Assembly (NCBI RefSeq): GCF_017873765.1
Contig: NZ_JAGGKP010000001.1
Span: 1,178,001 to 1,242,000 of the forward strand
Reading direction: 5' to 3'
DNA: 64,000 bases
Origin: Paenibacillus sediminis
Lineage (GTDB): Bacteria; Bacillota; Bacilli; Paenibacillales; Paenibacillaceae
The notes beneath the pieces were generated by a model that saw nothing but the letters and a program-made list of their open reading frames with translations, was not told where the DNA came from and made no database searches. The translations under genes and the position numbers were made by a program. This document shows positions 33,309-42,420 of the stretch, in pieces; the stretch's first letter is position 1; every line of letters starts with the position of its first letter.

Positions 33309-35399
33309 TTATTGCAGTCCCCATAGTGCTGGTACAATAGGCGGTTCCCAGCCTACCAAAGAAGTATGTGCTTGAATACATTTATAGGTCAATCCGTTAT
33401 ACGTTACTAATTGACCTACAGAATACCATGTGTTAGGCTGCCATTCTTGAATGGTGCTGCCTGAAGCATCCGTCGTCACTGTAACGGCATTGCTTGCACC
33501 TGATATGTTCCCAGCCGCATCCTTCGCTTTAACGGTGAACGTGTAACTGGTGCTCGCTGTCAAACCGCTAATCGTCGCTGAAGTGCCTGTTACACTGGCT
33601 GCTAATACGGAACCGTTATAAATATCGTATCCCGTAACACCAACGTTATCCGTCGATGCTGTCCAGCTTAGCGTTACGCTAGTGGAAGTTTTGCTTGTTA
33701 CACTTAAATTCGTTGGAGCTGAAGGTGCAGTCGTATCTTGCTGAGGAGCATTCGTCGTAACCGTTACAGCGTTGCTTGACCCGGATACATTTCCGGCCGC
33801 ATCGCTTGCCTTCACTGTAAATGTATACGTCGTTGATGCAGATAGACCGCTAACCGTCCCACTTGTGCCTGACACCGTAGCCGCAAGTGTGCTTCCATTA
33901 TAGACAAGGTAACTCGTTACTCCTACATTATCAGTGGAAGCATTCCATGACAACGATACGCTGTTTGACGTTTTACCCGTAGAGACGAGGTTCGCAGGCG
34001 CACTAGGCGGAGCTGTATCTGCTGGAGGAGGCGTTCCGCCGCCTAAATCTGTATTTACTTTGGTAAGAAGTGTTTTATTCCGATCACTGCTCAGTTCCCA
34101 GAACATCGCTCCAGCTAAGCCCTTGGATTTAATATACGCCGTCTTGTTCCCAACCGATTCTGTATCATCATAGCTGATATATCTTCGGTTCGAAGCATTA
34201 TATAAATAAGGCACTTTAGCAGTGTCGTTCCAGTAACGGGTATACCCATTTTTATTAATGTAATTCGCTTCTAAATCGCTAAAATCGAACACACCTGCTT
34301 CCCAAGTTCCAACCTGCGATGCTCCAGTTCCGGTTTGATACTGGCCATTATTTGCTGAACCTACACCATCCCATCCTCTTCCATAGAACGGTACACCCAT
34401 GACAAGTTTGCTCGCAGGAACTCCGCTATTCAGATGACCTTGTACAGCCGCGTCGACATTGAAAGAAGCCGCGTCTGGTACGCCAGCACTCCCCGCAGCA
34501 GGATCGAAGTAGAGCGGTGCATTATGTGCGGAGACAGCCTGCCAGCCGCCGTTGAAATCGTAAGTCATAATGTTAATCCAGTCTACGATGCCTGCAATTT
34601 TGTTCAGCTCTGTATTTTGCGCATAAGATGGCGATGCCCCGGATGCGATCGTCAGGAGATAATGTTTGCCATCTGTAGATTCTGCTGCATTTAATTTATT
34701 CCGAATTTCTTGCAGCAGGAGCGTATAATTCTGCTTATCAGCTGCCCGGTAGCTATTGCCGGCTAATCCGCCTGATACTGGATATTCCCAGTCCAAATCA
34801 ATGCCGTCAAATTTGAATTTCCGGAGAAAATCAACAGCCGAATTGGCAAATGTCTCACGTGTTGTTTGACTTGCTGCTACGTCTGAGAACCGGTTAGACC
34901 ATGTCCAGCCGCCGACAGATATGATCGTCTTCAAATTCGGATTTATCGTTTTGAGCTTATTAAGCTGATTGATGTTGCCGGCATACGGCTGATCCCATGT
35001 ATCCCCCGCAAACCGTTTGCCAGTATCAATCCATGGATCGCCAAGCACAATGGTTCCATTAGGCACGTTGATCGTCTGACTGTTCTCATTTTGGCAAGAC
35101 CATGTGACCGGGTTTGGACCTGTTGGATCGGGATTACCGTGAATTCCATTCCAGCATATATCAGCAAAAGCATAGTTAATATGTGTCACTTTATTCGGAT
35201 CAATGTCCGTTACGTTATAATTGCGTCCATATGCCGCCCATGCTGGATAATAGCCGACAATTTTATAGCTTGAGGCCGCATCTGCCCTGCTGGCACCAAA
35301 TGAGAATGTCGGCATTGCCAAGGTGAAAATCAATAATATTGTTCCGATAAGGCGCAGCGTATTTGAATACGTTTTCAAAAAAATCTTAGAGCTTATCAT
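33309..35399 (-). CDS. Secreted chitinase: GH18 + two FnIII + chitin-binding module
   Basis: 696 residues. Signal peptide (about 1-40); GH18 domain (about 45-455) with the catalytic DGIDLDWEYP near residue 200 (Glu is the acid) and SVGGWTWSNRF; two fibronectin type III modules (about 468-550 and 560-642, near-duplicates ending NAVTVTT); and a C-terminal CBM5/12 chitin-binding module (WQPNTWYSVGQLVTYNGLTYKC). It hydrolyses chitin outside the cell. GAGGAGG precedes the ATG. The upstream leader is highly structured (see 35504-35662). The chitin-related deacetylase at 4179 is not linked to it. Confidence 0.96.
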   Translation of the reverse strand: MISSKIFLKTYSNTLRLIGTILLIFTLAMPTFSFGASRADAASSYKIVGYYPAWAAYGRNYNVTDIDPNKVTHINYAFADICWNGIHGNPDPTGPNPVTWSCQNENSQTINVPNGTIVLGDPWIDTGKRFAGDTWDQPYAGNINQLNKLKTINPNLKTIISVGGWTWSNRFSDVAASQTTRETFANSAVDFLRKFKFDGIDLDWEYPVSGGLAGNSYRAADKQNYTLLLQEIRNKLNAAESTDGKHYLLTIASGASPSYAQNTELNKIAGIVDWINIMTYDFNGGWQAVSAHNAPLYFDPAAGSAGVPDAASFNVDAAVQGHLNSGVPASKLVMGVPFYGRGWDGVGSANNGQYQTGTGASQVGTWEAGVFDFSDLEANYINKNGYTRYWNDTAKVPYLYNASNRRYISYDDTESVGNKTAYIKSKGLAGAMFWELSSDRNKTLLTKVNTDLGGGTPPPADTAPPSAPANLVSTGKTSNSVSLSWNASTDNVGVTSYLVYNGSTLAATVSGTSGTVSGLSASTTYTFTVKASDAAGNVSGSSNAVTVTTNAPQQDTTAPSAPTNLSVTSKTSTSVTLSWTASTDNVGVTGYDIYNGSVLAASVTGTSATISGLTASTSYTFTVKAKDAAGNISGASNAVTVTTDASGSTIQEWQPNTWYSVGQLVTYNGLTYKCIQAHTSLVGWEPPIVPALWGLQ

Positions 35400-35503
35400 C
35401 TATCATTCCTCCTCAAAAATATGAAAATATTTTCATAGCGGATCAACCAAAATAGTCTGCTCCTGATGAGGAAACTTCATAGATGTAATTGAACTCTCCT
35501 CCC

Positions 35504-35591
35504 TTCTATGGGAATAGACTTAGCAACAAAACAAGCAGCACATTGTATAGGCACCACCTCCTTTGAGAAGCCAGAAGCCAACCCCATAGAA
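35504..35591 (-). promoter_or_regulatory. Inverted-repeat-bounded leader upstream of the chitinase
   Basis: TTCTATGGG (35583-35591 read on the minus strand) pairs exactly with CCCATAGAA (35504-35512). Between them lie an AAGGAGG ribosome site and a seven-codon reading frame rich in cysteine. Lies 105 bases upstream of the chitinase start, inside a 376-base gap that otherwise contains no convincing full gene. Confidence 0.35.
35520..35543 (-). CDS. Putative cysteine-rich mini leader peptide MCCLFCC
   Basis: ATG at 35543, seven codons including four cysteines, then TAA. AAGGAGG lies 13 bases upstream, which is longer than ideal. A longer alternative frame (35716-35477, 79 codons) covers the region but its composition is unconvincing. 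If translated, the peptide could couple cysteine-tRNA charging to the chitinase transcript; this is speculation. Confidence 0.25.
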   Translation of the reverse strand: MCCLFCC

Positions 35592-35599
35592 AACAGAAA

Positions 35600-35662
35600 A
35601 GCTTTCAATGCATTGAAGAATTCACTCGCGCACGACGCGCATTCTTCAATCGTTTGAAAGCT
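35600..35662 (-). terminator. Large hairpin after the acyltransferase gene
   Basis: AGCTTTCAA (35600-35608) and ATTGAAGAAT (35612-35621) pair with ATTCTTCAAT (35641-35650) and TTGAAAGCT (35654-35662) across a 3x3 internal loop; the apical loop holds GCGC-ACGAC-GCGC. On the minus strand TTTTCTGTTTTC follows, so it can terminate transcription from the acyltransferase gene, whose stop codon is 114 bases upstream. Confidence 0.55.
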
Positions 35663-35775
35663 CTGATAAAGATAAGCTATGAACGAAACTTCATATCGAT
35701 ATGGAGTTGTTACCATTATTTAAGCATAGTTTCTCCACTTTGAGAGGGATAATATTATATTTTACAGGGGTAAAT

Positions 35776-36966
35776 TTATCCATTTATTGTATTTTTACTT
35801 AATTTTTGGTTATTATGCAGCACTCTCTTTCGAATTGGCCGAGCTGTTAAACCCGTGATCCATTTGGTCTTTGGCATCTTGTTCAAACCATACATCACTC
35901 CTACTGAACTGATCATACATAGAGCGAATACTAGAATCATTCGAATCGTAACAGGCAACCCCGTAAATAGAGCACGATCGACTGGATAACCAACAGCGGG
36001 CAGCATCAATGCATGAACTAGATATGCGCCATATGAGAAATGACCAATGACAGCCAGTTTATTTTGGAGCCAAGAGGTGCGAATCGTTATTTGGCTAACG
36101 ATGTCGTAATAGACGAACACCGAACTTATGAGAAACACTGCCATCCATGGCTGCAGCAGCGTCGTCGCTTGAAACGTAATTTTGAGATCTGTACCCATCT
36201 GAAAACTTTGTACTGTTCTATAGAAATGATAACAGAACATGAGCACAAATAGACTCATATAAATGGGCCGATACTTATGAATCCACTCTTTCCAAGTATG
36301 AACGCCTAGTCCTGCAGCAGCACCCAACACAAAATAAAAAATAAAATAAATAAAATTGCGATCTGCATAAAGGGTAAATACATCTGTCAATACAGGAACT
36401 TGAAGCCTGTACATTAGCTGATACACTGGTCCAACAAGTGATGTAAGCCAAATGTACAATAGTCCTGCTGCAATAAGCGCTCCTATTTTGGCAGATCGAT
36501 TCCAATGATGATGAACATACCGCCCTGCCCTCTTAAATAGCGGAAACAACACATAGAGGGGGATCGTCATCGCCACATACCATAGATGATAGCTTCCTTT
36601 TCCCGTTAGCCATGCGTGCAATATTGTCAAAGGATCTGTCAATGTGTTCATCAGACCATTTTTTATTATCAAATAAATAACCGACCAGATAAAATAAGGA
36701 ACAACGATATCTTTAAATCTTTTAACGAGGAAAGAGAAGTAGTTGATCTTACCGTCGTAATTGTAAAAGAGCACCATCCCGGTTATAAAAATAAACGCTG
36801 GTACCGCGAACTTACTTATTAATAGCAGCAAGCCCATCAATACGCCATCCTCTAGTGTAACCCCGTCTACATTAGCATAATGAGCTATAGAATGCTGAAG
36901 GACAACGGCAAGAAAGGCTAGTCCGCGCAGAACTTGAATTTCTTCGATTTTTTGCTTGCGAATCAT
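35776..36966 (-). CDS. Membrane acyltransferase (OafA/YrhL, acyltransferase 3 family)
   Basis: 396 residues with about ten membrane helices. The family's N-terminal motif RGLAFLAVVLQHSIAHY carries the expected His, and the motif around KFAVPAFIFITGMVLFY follows. These proteins O-acylate cell-surface polysaccharides, peptidoglycan or small molecules. Whether the acceptor is a wall polymer here is unknown. It lies 21 bases downstream of the HD-hydrolase gene on the same strand. Confidence 0.88.
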   Translation of the reverse strand: MIRKQKIEEIQVLRGLAFLAVVLQHSIAHYANVDGVTLEDGVLMGLLLLISKFAVPAFIFITGMVLFYNYDGKINYFSFLVKRFKDIVVPYFIWSVIYLIIKNGLMNTLTDPLTILHAWLTGKGSYHLWYVAMTIPLYVLFPLFKRAGRYVHHHWNRSAKIGALIAAGLLYIWLTSLVGPVYQLMYRLQVPVLTDVFTLYADRNFIYFIFYFVLGAAAGLGVHTWKEWIHKYRPIYMSLFVLMFCYHFYRTVQSFQMGTDLKITFQATTLLQPWMAVFLISSVFVYYDIVSQITIRTSWLQNKLAVIGHFSYGAYLVHALMLPAVGYPVDRALFTGLPVTIRMILVFALCMISSVGVMYGLNKMPKTKWITGLTARPIRKRVLHNNQKLSKNTING

Positions 36967-36987
36967 GTTGTAAACTCCTGACTTTAT

Positions 36988-37632
36988 TTATTCACCGTTC
37001 CATTCTTTATAAAATCTTGCAATAAACTGCTCCATAAATTCGTGTCTTTCATCTGCTAGTTTTCGAGCATAATCTGTATTCATTAAATCTTTCAGTTTAA
37101 ACAACTTTTCATAAAAATGATTGACAGCCGTACTTTTTCCGCCTCGATATTCCTCAGGTGTCATCTGATCGCGCACTGGAATGTCCGGGTCATACATCAC
37201 TTGTCCTTTCGAGCCAGAATAAGCAAATGTACGTGCGATGCCTATAGCGCCAAGCGCATCAAGCCGATCCGCATCCTGCACGACACGCCCTTCCAGTGTG
37301 CGCATCCTTTCAGAATTGCCGCCGCGATAAGACATCGCTCCAATAATGTCTAGGACATGTTCAGCGGCGTCTCCATCTACCTTCTGCTGTTCAAGCCAAT
37401 CCGCAACCTTGTGCATACCGGCTTCCTTCGATGGATTTAATTTCTCATCTGCTACATCATGAAGCAGTGCACTGAGCTCGCAAATAAATACGTCGGCATT
37501 CTCCTGCTTCGCAATCCTCTTGGCAAGTGAAGTTACACGTTCAATATGCCACCAATCGTGTCCGCTTGAATCGCCTCCAAGCTCTTTTTTCACAAATGCT
37601 GCTGCAGCTTCTAAAATACGATGAGTATCTAT
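36988..37632 (-). CDS. HD-domain phosphohydrolase (YedJ-like) with probable ATA start
   Basis: HD-domain hydrolase with HDWWHIERV (metal His), LLHDVADEK (HD pair) and [17 protein letters not shown] (final Asp). Family members cleave phosphate from nucleotides or related molecules. The only standard start (GTG at 37593) has no ribosome site and would cut off conserved N-terminal residues. A perfect AGGAGG at 37642-37647 lies 9 bases before an in-frame ATA at 37632, giving [19 protein letters not shown], which fits the family. Translation from ATA is therefore inferred; a sequencing error (ATG to ATA) is the alternative. Confidence 0.85.
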   Translation of the reverse strand: MDTHRILEAAAAFVKKELGGDSSGHDWWHIERVTSLAKRIAKQENADVFICELSALLHDVADEKLNPSKEAGMHKVADWLEQQKVDGDAAEHVLDIIGAMSYRGGNSERMRTLEGRVVQDADRLDALGAIGIARTFAYSGSKGQVMYDPDIPVRDQMTPEEYRGGKSTAVNHFYEKLFKLKDLMNTDYARKLADERHEFMEQFIARFYKEWNGE

Positions 37633-37732
37633 GTGGAACGACCTCCTAATGACCTAAGCCATGAACTCTCTACCTTGTTATTGTACTAGATTGATAGACA
37701 AGGCTCTACTTTATCCAGATAAAGGATAGCAC

Positions 37733-37773
37733 AAAAAAACAACCGAATACGATGATGATCATCATACCCGGCT
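37733..37773 (-). terminator. Terminator of the second doxX gene
   Basis: Imperfect 16-base stem AGCCGGGTATGATGAT / ATCATCATCGTATTCGGTT with seven T on the minus strand. Confidence 0.8.
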
Positions 37774-37791
37774 GCTTGCTGTCTATCTATA

Positions 37792-38133
37792 TTAAACTGC
37801 AATAGCACCAGGGCCTGTTAAGGCAACACCGATAACTGCTGCAAGTAATACTAGATTGTATTCATATCCGTTTTGAGTGGACCAAAGTCCGTTTTTACCA
37901 TGAACCGTTACAATAGAACCAATCATTGTGATTGCAACGAGGATAGCCGCAAGTGTTGTCCATAGTCCAGCCGCGAACAACAAGCCGCCGGCAAATTCAA
38001 ACAATCCAACGACGAACGCCATCAATACGCCTGGTTTAATATTGATCGATTCAAGCCATCCGCCAGTTCCTTTTAGTCCATAACCTCCGAACCAGCCAAA
38101 CAGCTTTTGCGCACCATGTCCGGCAAATAACAA
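37792..38133 (-). CDS. DoxX-family membrane protein, unusual N-terminus
   Basis: Four-helix DoxX protein (LLFAGHGAQKLFGWFGG, GLFEFAGGLLFAAGL, NGYEYNLVLLAAVIGVALTGPGA). Its first helix is short: the only usual start is the TTG at 38133, with no ribosome site. The frame continues upstream through KVLKKIEKNIIG to a TGA, across an A-rich direct-repeat stretch, without ATG/GTG/TTG (only a CTG or ATT). DoxX proteins take part in thiol and redox homeostasis. It may be translated from a rare start or be non-functional. Confidence 0.65.
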   Translation of the reverse strand: MLFAGHGAQKLFGWFGGYGLKGTGGWLESINIKPGVLMAFVVGLFEFAGGLLFAAGLWTTLAAILVAITMIGSIVTVHGKNGLWSTQNGYEYNLVLLAAVIGVALTGPGAIAV

Positions 38134-38142
38134 ACCGATAAT

Positions 38143-38194
38143 GTTTTTTTCAATCTTTTTCAGAACCTTTTCAACACCTTTTCAAATTTTCAAA
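38143..38194 (-). repeat. Degenerate TTGAAAAGG tandem repeat
   Basis: On the minus strand about five units of 9-12 bases (TTTGAAAAT, TTGAAAAGGTG, TTGAAAAGGTTC, TGAAAAAGAT, TGAAAAAAAC) run into the start of the doxX frame and appear to replace its normal 5' end. Confidence 0.5.
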
Positions 38195-38265
38195 TAATAA
38201 CGTACTCATAATCTTTAAAAATTGCCGCATACTAAGTGGAAAAGATATAAGGTGAGTGGGAGCCT

Positions 38266-38490
38266 ATGAATCCGCCTGTCTCTCTTTCGTCAGATGCTAC
38301 CGAATTGCATAAACTGCTGAACATTCATGTCACTTCTATGCTCAAATCGTATACGTTCAAACAGCTTACAAGCGATGAACATCTTCAAAAGATATTAGAA
38401 GAGGACAGTAAGCGGTGCGCTCTCATAGCTGAGAAACTGCACACATTACTATCCTCCTCTATTTCCCCATCAATATTTGGAGGCGACTGA
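38266..38490 (+). CDS. Small coat-associated protein, partner of CotF-like protein
   Basis: 74 residues, helical, no membrane helix. ATELHKLLNIHVTSMLKSYTF and DEHLQKILEEDSKRC follow the pattern of the small proteins often encoded beside CotF-like coat genes in Bacillales. It is 5 bases upstream of the CotF-like gene, so co-translation is likely. The assignment rests mainly on this pairing. Confidence 0.65.
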   Translation: MNPPVSLSSDATELHKLLNIHVTSMLKSYTFKQLTSDEHLQKILEEDSKRCALIAEKLHTLLSSSISPSIFGGD

Positions 38491-38495
38491 CTCGT

Positions 38496-38792
38496 ATGAA
38501 TCCAATTGTCGAAAGCTTAATGGGAATGAAGCTGCTGAGTGATGAAGTCATTGCGTCCGATCTGCTGCTTACTCTTGAACATCGTACGTATTCTCTTGAA
38601 GCAGCTATAGCCGCAGTAGCATCCGCTGATTTGAAAAGTTGGCTTGAGCTGCAGATCAAAGACATCAAATCATTCCAAGAAACAATAAAGCATTATCAGG
38701 AACAAAAAGGCTGGATACAGCCCAGGCTAACTAAGGAACTGCTAGATCGAGATTTAAAACAAGCCGCTAAAGCGCTGAAACAAATCACCTAG
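38496..38792 (+). CDS. CotF-family spore coat protein
   Basis: 98 residues, all helical. MNPIVESLMGMKLLSDEVIASDLLLTLEHRTYSLEAAI and the ending EQKGWIQPR match the CotF family (ferritin-like bundle with the KGWY/KGWI signature). It is expected in the spore coat. It is the second gene of a two-gene unit. Confidence 0.85.
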   Translation: MNPIVESLMGMKLLSDEVIASDLLLTLEHRTYSLEAAIAAVASADLKSWLELQIKDIKSFQETIKHYQEQKGWIQPRLTKELLDRDLKQAAKALKQIT

Positions 38793-38813
38793 TCATTTAG
38801 TTTAGTTATGAAC

Positions 38814-41351
38814 TTATGATTTAGGTTTAGCACGATGCGTAGCAATCGCCTCAAGCGGATTGTCAGGCCAATAATGTTTGGGATAACGGCCTTTCAAATC
38901 CTTTTTCACTTCGAAATAAGCATGCTTCCAAAAGCTCGCCAAATCAGAAGTGACCTGAACAGGCCGCTGAGCCGGAGACAGCAAATGCAGTGTAATCGGG
39001 ACTTTGCCTCCTCCGATCCGAGGTGTCTCTTGAAGTCCGAACATTTCTTGAAGACGTACGGATATATACGGCGATTCACCGTCACTGTAGTGAATTGGAA
39101 TCCGTGATCCACTAGGAACGATCATATGCGTGGGTGCATACTCATCAAGCTGCCGAAGTTGTTCCCACGAAAGCATAGACTGTAAAATAGCAGCCAAATC
39201 GAGACGTTCTAAATCTTGGCGGCTCTTCATCCCGATAACATAAGGTGCAAGCCAGCTATCAAGCGTTGCAAGCAATGCTTCATCCGATACATCAGGGAAT
39301 GTGTCGTCCTGCTTGTGCATAAACATCATTCTCTGCTGTAATTGCTTAGATTTCGGCTTCCATGGAAGGATTTGAAGGCCTATATGCTTAATCGCTTCTA
39401 ATAATATCGCTAATAGTTCATCCTGAGACGGATTAGCTAGCTGCGTTTCTCGCAGTATGATGCTTCCCATTCGCATGACTTGCTTTGCTCTGATCGCTTC
39501 CGCTTCTCTATCCCAGTAAATGTTGCTTTGCTTTTCGATATGACTTGCAAAGTGTTGTTCGAGCTCTGAACCATCTACAGGTGCAGCGAGTTGAATGCGG
39601 CTTTCTGTGCCCTGATCATCTAACTCGGCCGCAACGATATAATCTTGCTCAGACACATGATCTTGATGAGCGAAATAAGCCCCGCGTCCATTTTGCAAAG
39701 TATATCGTCCATTACTTCTCCGCCTACCAATCCGATCTGGATAGGCAAAACAAAGAAGTAAACCGCACATATCGATTTGTGAATCTTGAATAGGCTGATC
39801 ATCGATATCTAAAATGCGCATGAAATGGTCAGCCTCTGTCTTTATCCTTTTCATAACAGCAAGGTCGATCTCTTGGATGTCAACACCTTCATCTGCCTGA
39901 AGAAGTGCCTCCAATCGCAATCGAATATCCGTCTTGCGAGCGGCATCTTGTCCGCGAAAGAGATCTCTTTCTTGAAGGAGCGCACCTAAACGTGCCGCCA
40001 CATACCCGAGCCCAAGATCCTTCGCCTTAAGAAGCATATTAGCGATGCGTGGATGGACACCAAGTGACGCCATCGCCTTCCCATGAGTCGTAATAGAACG
40101 GCTGCCGTCCGCTTTAAGCGCACCAAGCCCTTCAAGCAATTGCACAGCATGTTCATATGCACCCTTCGGAGGTACATCGAGCCACAATAAATCATTAGGA
40201 TCTGCTGTACCCCACCCCGCAAGTTCAAGAGCTAATGGAACAAGATCCGCCTCCAAAATTTCCGGGACCGAGAATGGACGCAGCATCCGCTCTTCTTGCT
40301 CGCTCCATAATCGATAGCAAATTCCCGGCGCTAGCCTTCCCGCTCTTCCGCGCCGCTGATCTGCCGATGCTTTCGAGACCTTAACTGTAGTCAGATGCGC
40401 CATTCCTGTTCGCGGGGAAAATTTAGACACACGCTGAAGACCACTGTCGATGACGATTGTAATTCCTTCAACAGTCAAGCTTGATTCAGCAATCGAAGTC
40501 GCTAGTACAACTTTGCGCTTGCCTGCTGGTGCTGGACGAATGGCCGCATCCTGCTGTTCCAAAGGTAAATTACCGTACAGCGGAACGAGGATTACATCTG
40601 ATGGCACTTCGTTCTCTAACGCCGATTGAACTCGTCTTATCTCCTTGGCACCTGGCAGGAATGCTAGTATATCCCCTTGATCATGCTGAATCGATTGAAT
40701 TATGGTACGTTTCATAACTGTTTCTACATCATCTTGATTAAGGATCGGCACGTATCTTGTTTCTACAGGATAGACCCGACCCTTCGATTCGATAATCGGC
40801 GCATCCCCCAAAAGCTCTGCAATGCGCTCTCCATGGAGCGTAGCCGACATGATTAGTATTCGTAAATCTTCACGCAATATCGATTGAGACTGAAGGGTTA
40901 GCGCAAGCCCCAAATCGGCATGAATGCTTCGTTCATGAAACTCATCAAAGATGACAAGCCGGGCACCTTCGAGTTCAGGATCAGCTTGCAGCATTCGCGT
41001 TAAAATACCTTCGGTTACCACTTCTATACGCGTATCTTTACTCACTTTAGAATCCCACCGCACTCGATAACCAACCGTTTGTCCGACCTGCTCTCCCAGC
41101 ATTTTGGACATATAAGCGGCTGCCGATCTAGCAGCTAACCGTCTTGGCTCGAGCATTATTATTTTTTTACCCTCTAGCCAGGGCTCATTTAGAAGCGCTA
41201 ATGGTGTCTCTGTTGTTTTCCCTGCTCCAGGCTCAGCAATAAGTACTGCTGAACGATGCGAAGAAAGCGCATCTTTGATCTGAGGAATGACTTCATGGAT
41301 AGGTAATTCGTGTTCATTCCGAAATTTATTATTCATAGGTCGATCACTCAT
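38814..41351 (-). CDS. hrpB: ATP-dependent RNA helicase HrpB
   Basis: 845 residues, the HrpB length. DEAH-box motifs: AEPGAGKTTETPLALL (Walker A), DEFHERSIHADLGL (motif II, DEFH), MSATLHGERI (III), TSIAESSLTVEGI and QRRGRAGRLAPGICYRLW (VI), then the HA2 domain and the HrpB-specific C-terminus. It remodels RNA. Its start overlaps the stop of the DUF1836 gene by 4 bases, so both form one operon. Confidence 0.94.
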   Translation of the reverse strand: MSDRPMNNKFRNEHELPIHEVIPQIKDALSSHRSAVLIAEPGAGKTTETPLALLNEPWLEGKKIIMLEPRRLAARSAAAYMSKMLGEQVGQTVGYRVRWDSKVSKDTRIEVVTEGILTRMLQADPELEGARLVIFDEFHERSIHADLGLALTLQSQSILREDLRILIMSATLHGERIAELLGDAPIIESKGRVYPVETRYVPILNQDDVETVMKRTIIQSIQHDQGDILAFLPGAKEIRRVQSALENEVPSDVILVPLYGNLPLEQQDAAIRPAPAGKRKVVLATSIAESSLTVEGITIVIDSGLQRVSKFSPRTGMAHLTTVKVSKASADQRRGRAGRLAPGICYRLWSEQEERMLRPFSVPEILEADLVPLALELAGWGTADPNDLLWLDVPPKGAYEHAVQLLEGLGALKADGSRSITTHGKAMASLGVHPRIANMLLKAKDLGLGYVAARLGALLQERDLFRGQDAARKTDIRLRLEALLQADEGVDIQEIDLAVMKRIKTEADHFMRILDIDDQPIQDSQIDMCGLLLCFAYPDRIGRRRSNGRYTLQNGRGAYFAHQDHVSEQDYIVAAELDDQGTESRIQLAAPVDGSELEQHFASHIEKQSNIYWDREAEAIRAKQVMRMGSIILRETQLANPSQDELLAILLEAIKHIGLQILPWKPKSKQLQQRMMFMHKQDDTFPDVSDEALLATLDSWLAPYVIGMKSRQDLERLDLAAILQSMLSWEQLRQLDEYAPTHMIVPSGSRIPIHYSDGESPYISVRLQEMFGLQETPRIGGGKVPITLHLLSPAQRPVQVTSDLASFWKHAYFEVKKDLKGRYPKHYWPDNPLEAIATHRAKPKS

Positions 41352-42121
41352 AAGTACACCGCCGCATTCAAAGCACGTTTAGCTATAGATTGGTAGTAAG
41401 CGGCCTGAACTGAGACGACGGCAACAACCAGTGCATTGCTAATTTGGTCCTGCTCGGAGGTATGCAAATGCTCTAGGCTGCGCGCACGTTCATCAGCTTT
41501 ATTTTTAATCATTTTTGTTAAGTAAGGTATTGCACTCTGTTCTAATCGTTTTTTCATTGATTTCACCTTAACATTGTGAGCTTGTACTTTCATTTCTTCA
41601 ATCAATGTGGCGTAGAAATGGTAAAAATCGATCGGAGATATAAGATCGTCTTGATCATCGTTTGGATTATTGAACAAGACCTTAAGCAGCTTGCGAATCG
41701 ACTCAAAATCGAGTGTCGCTTTCAGATCTTCTACGATGAGTAAGACAGCGGCTTGGTCTATGGAATATTTCTTACCGCACTTTGGAGTACCGAGAATATC
41801 GCGAATATCCCGCTTCACCCAATTTTGTACGGAAGTAATCGCATACTCGTTAAATTCAATTAAATTGCCAAGTGCCACAATATCATTTAAAGAAAGTCCT
41901 TCTTGCGAAGAATTCATTTTCATGATTTTATTGACAATCGAAGGAACGGTAATTGGGTTAATAGCGTCCAATGACATGACCGTATTCTTCTGCTTTTCGA
42001 GTGTATGATGCCAAGCATCTTGAAGTATACTGAGCGGCGTTTTCTGGAGGTCTCCACGTATGGAACGCAGTAAATCTGATGCTTGTTCACGTGTCATATT
42101 CCATGTTTCCAAAATGTTCAC
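41348..42121 (-). CDS. DUF1836-like protein
   Basis: 257 residues, no signal peptide or membrane helix. The N-terminal ~100 residues (LSLNDIVALGNLIEFNEYAITSVQNWVKRDI, KKYSIDQAAVLLIVEDLKATL) look like the MerR-like helix-turn-helix seen in DUF1836 proteins. The C-terminus is helical. It is translationally coupled to hrpB (4-base overlap). Function unknown. Confidence 0.65.
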   Translation of the reverse strand: MNILETWNMTREQASDLLRSIRGDLQKTPLSILQDAWHHTLEKQKNTVMSLDAINPITVPSIVNKIMKMNSSQEGLSLNDIVALGNLIEFNEYAITSVQNWVKRDIRDILGTPKCGKKYSIDQAAVLLIVEDLKATLDFESIRKLLKVLFNNPNDDQDDLISPIDFYHFYATLIEEMKVQAHNVKVKSMKKRLEQSAIPYLTKMIKNKADERARSLEHLHTSEQDQISNALVVAVVSVQAAYYQSIAKRALNAAVYL

Positions 42122-42326
42122 CTCTATTTATTAGCTTCTAATATTTAAGCTTCATTTAGCCTTCTTCTCTAAGCTTCTATTTTAGGTTCATATGAACTCA
42201 TCATAAAACGGCGAAAATGGTTTGTAAAGATAGATATTGCGCTCAAAAATAAAGCAACGATTCCGTTAACTCCCCCCTAATTCAAATTGTAAGGCTAATA
42301 TCGCCATATTTCGTTCGATATGACTT

Positions 42327-42355
42327 TTGAATTTTTTGGTTTACGTTTGTATAAT
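42327..42355 (+). promoter_or_regulatory. SigA-type promoter
   Basis: TTGAAT (42327-42332), 17-base spacer, TATAAT (42350-42355), 65 bases upstream of the CNNM/CBS gene. The rest of the 299-base gap shows no gene. Confidence 0.6.
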
Positions 42356-42420
42356 GAAGTTCATTGGAACTCTAATGGGCTCTCATAGATTACTCACTTA
42401 TAAGGAGAAGATTAATAGAA

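Noticed and set aside
35477..35716. 79-codon minus-strand frame between the acyltransferase and the chitinase
   Set aside because: It reads straight through the 63-bp cruciform and inverted repeat; its start lacks a good ribosome site and the composition is not convincing.
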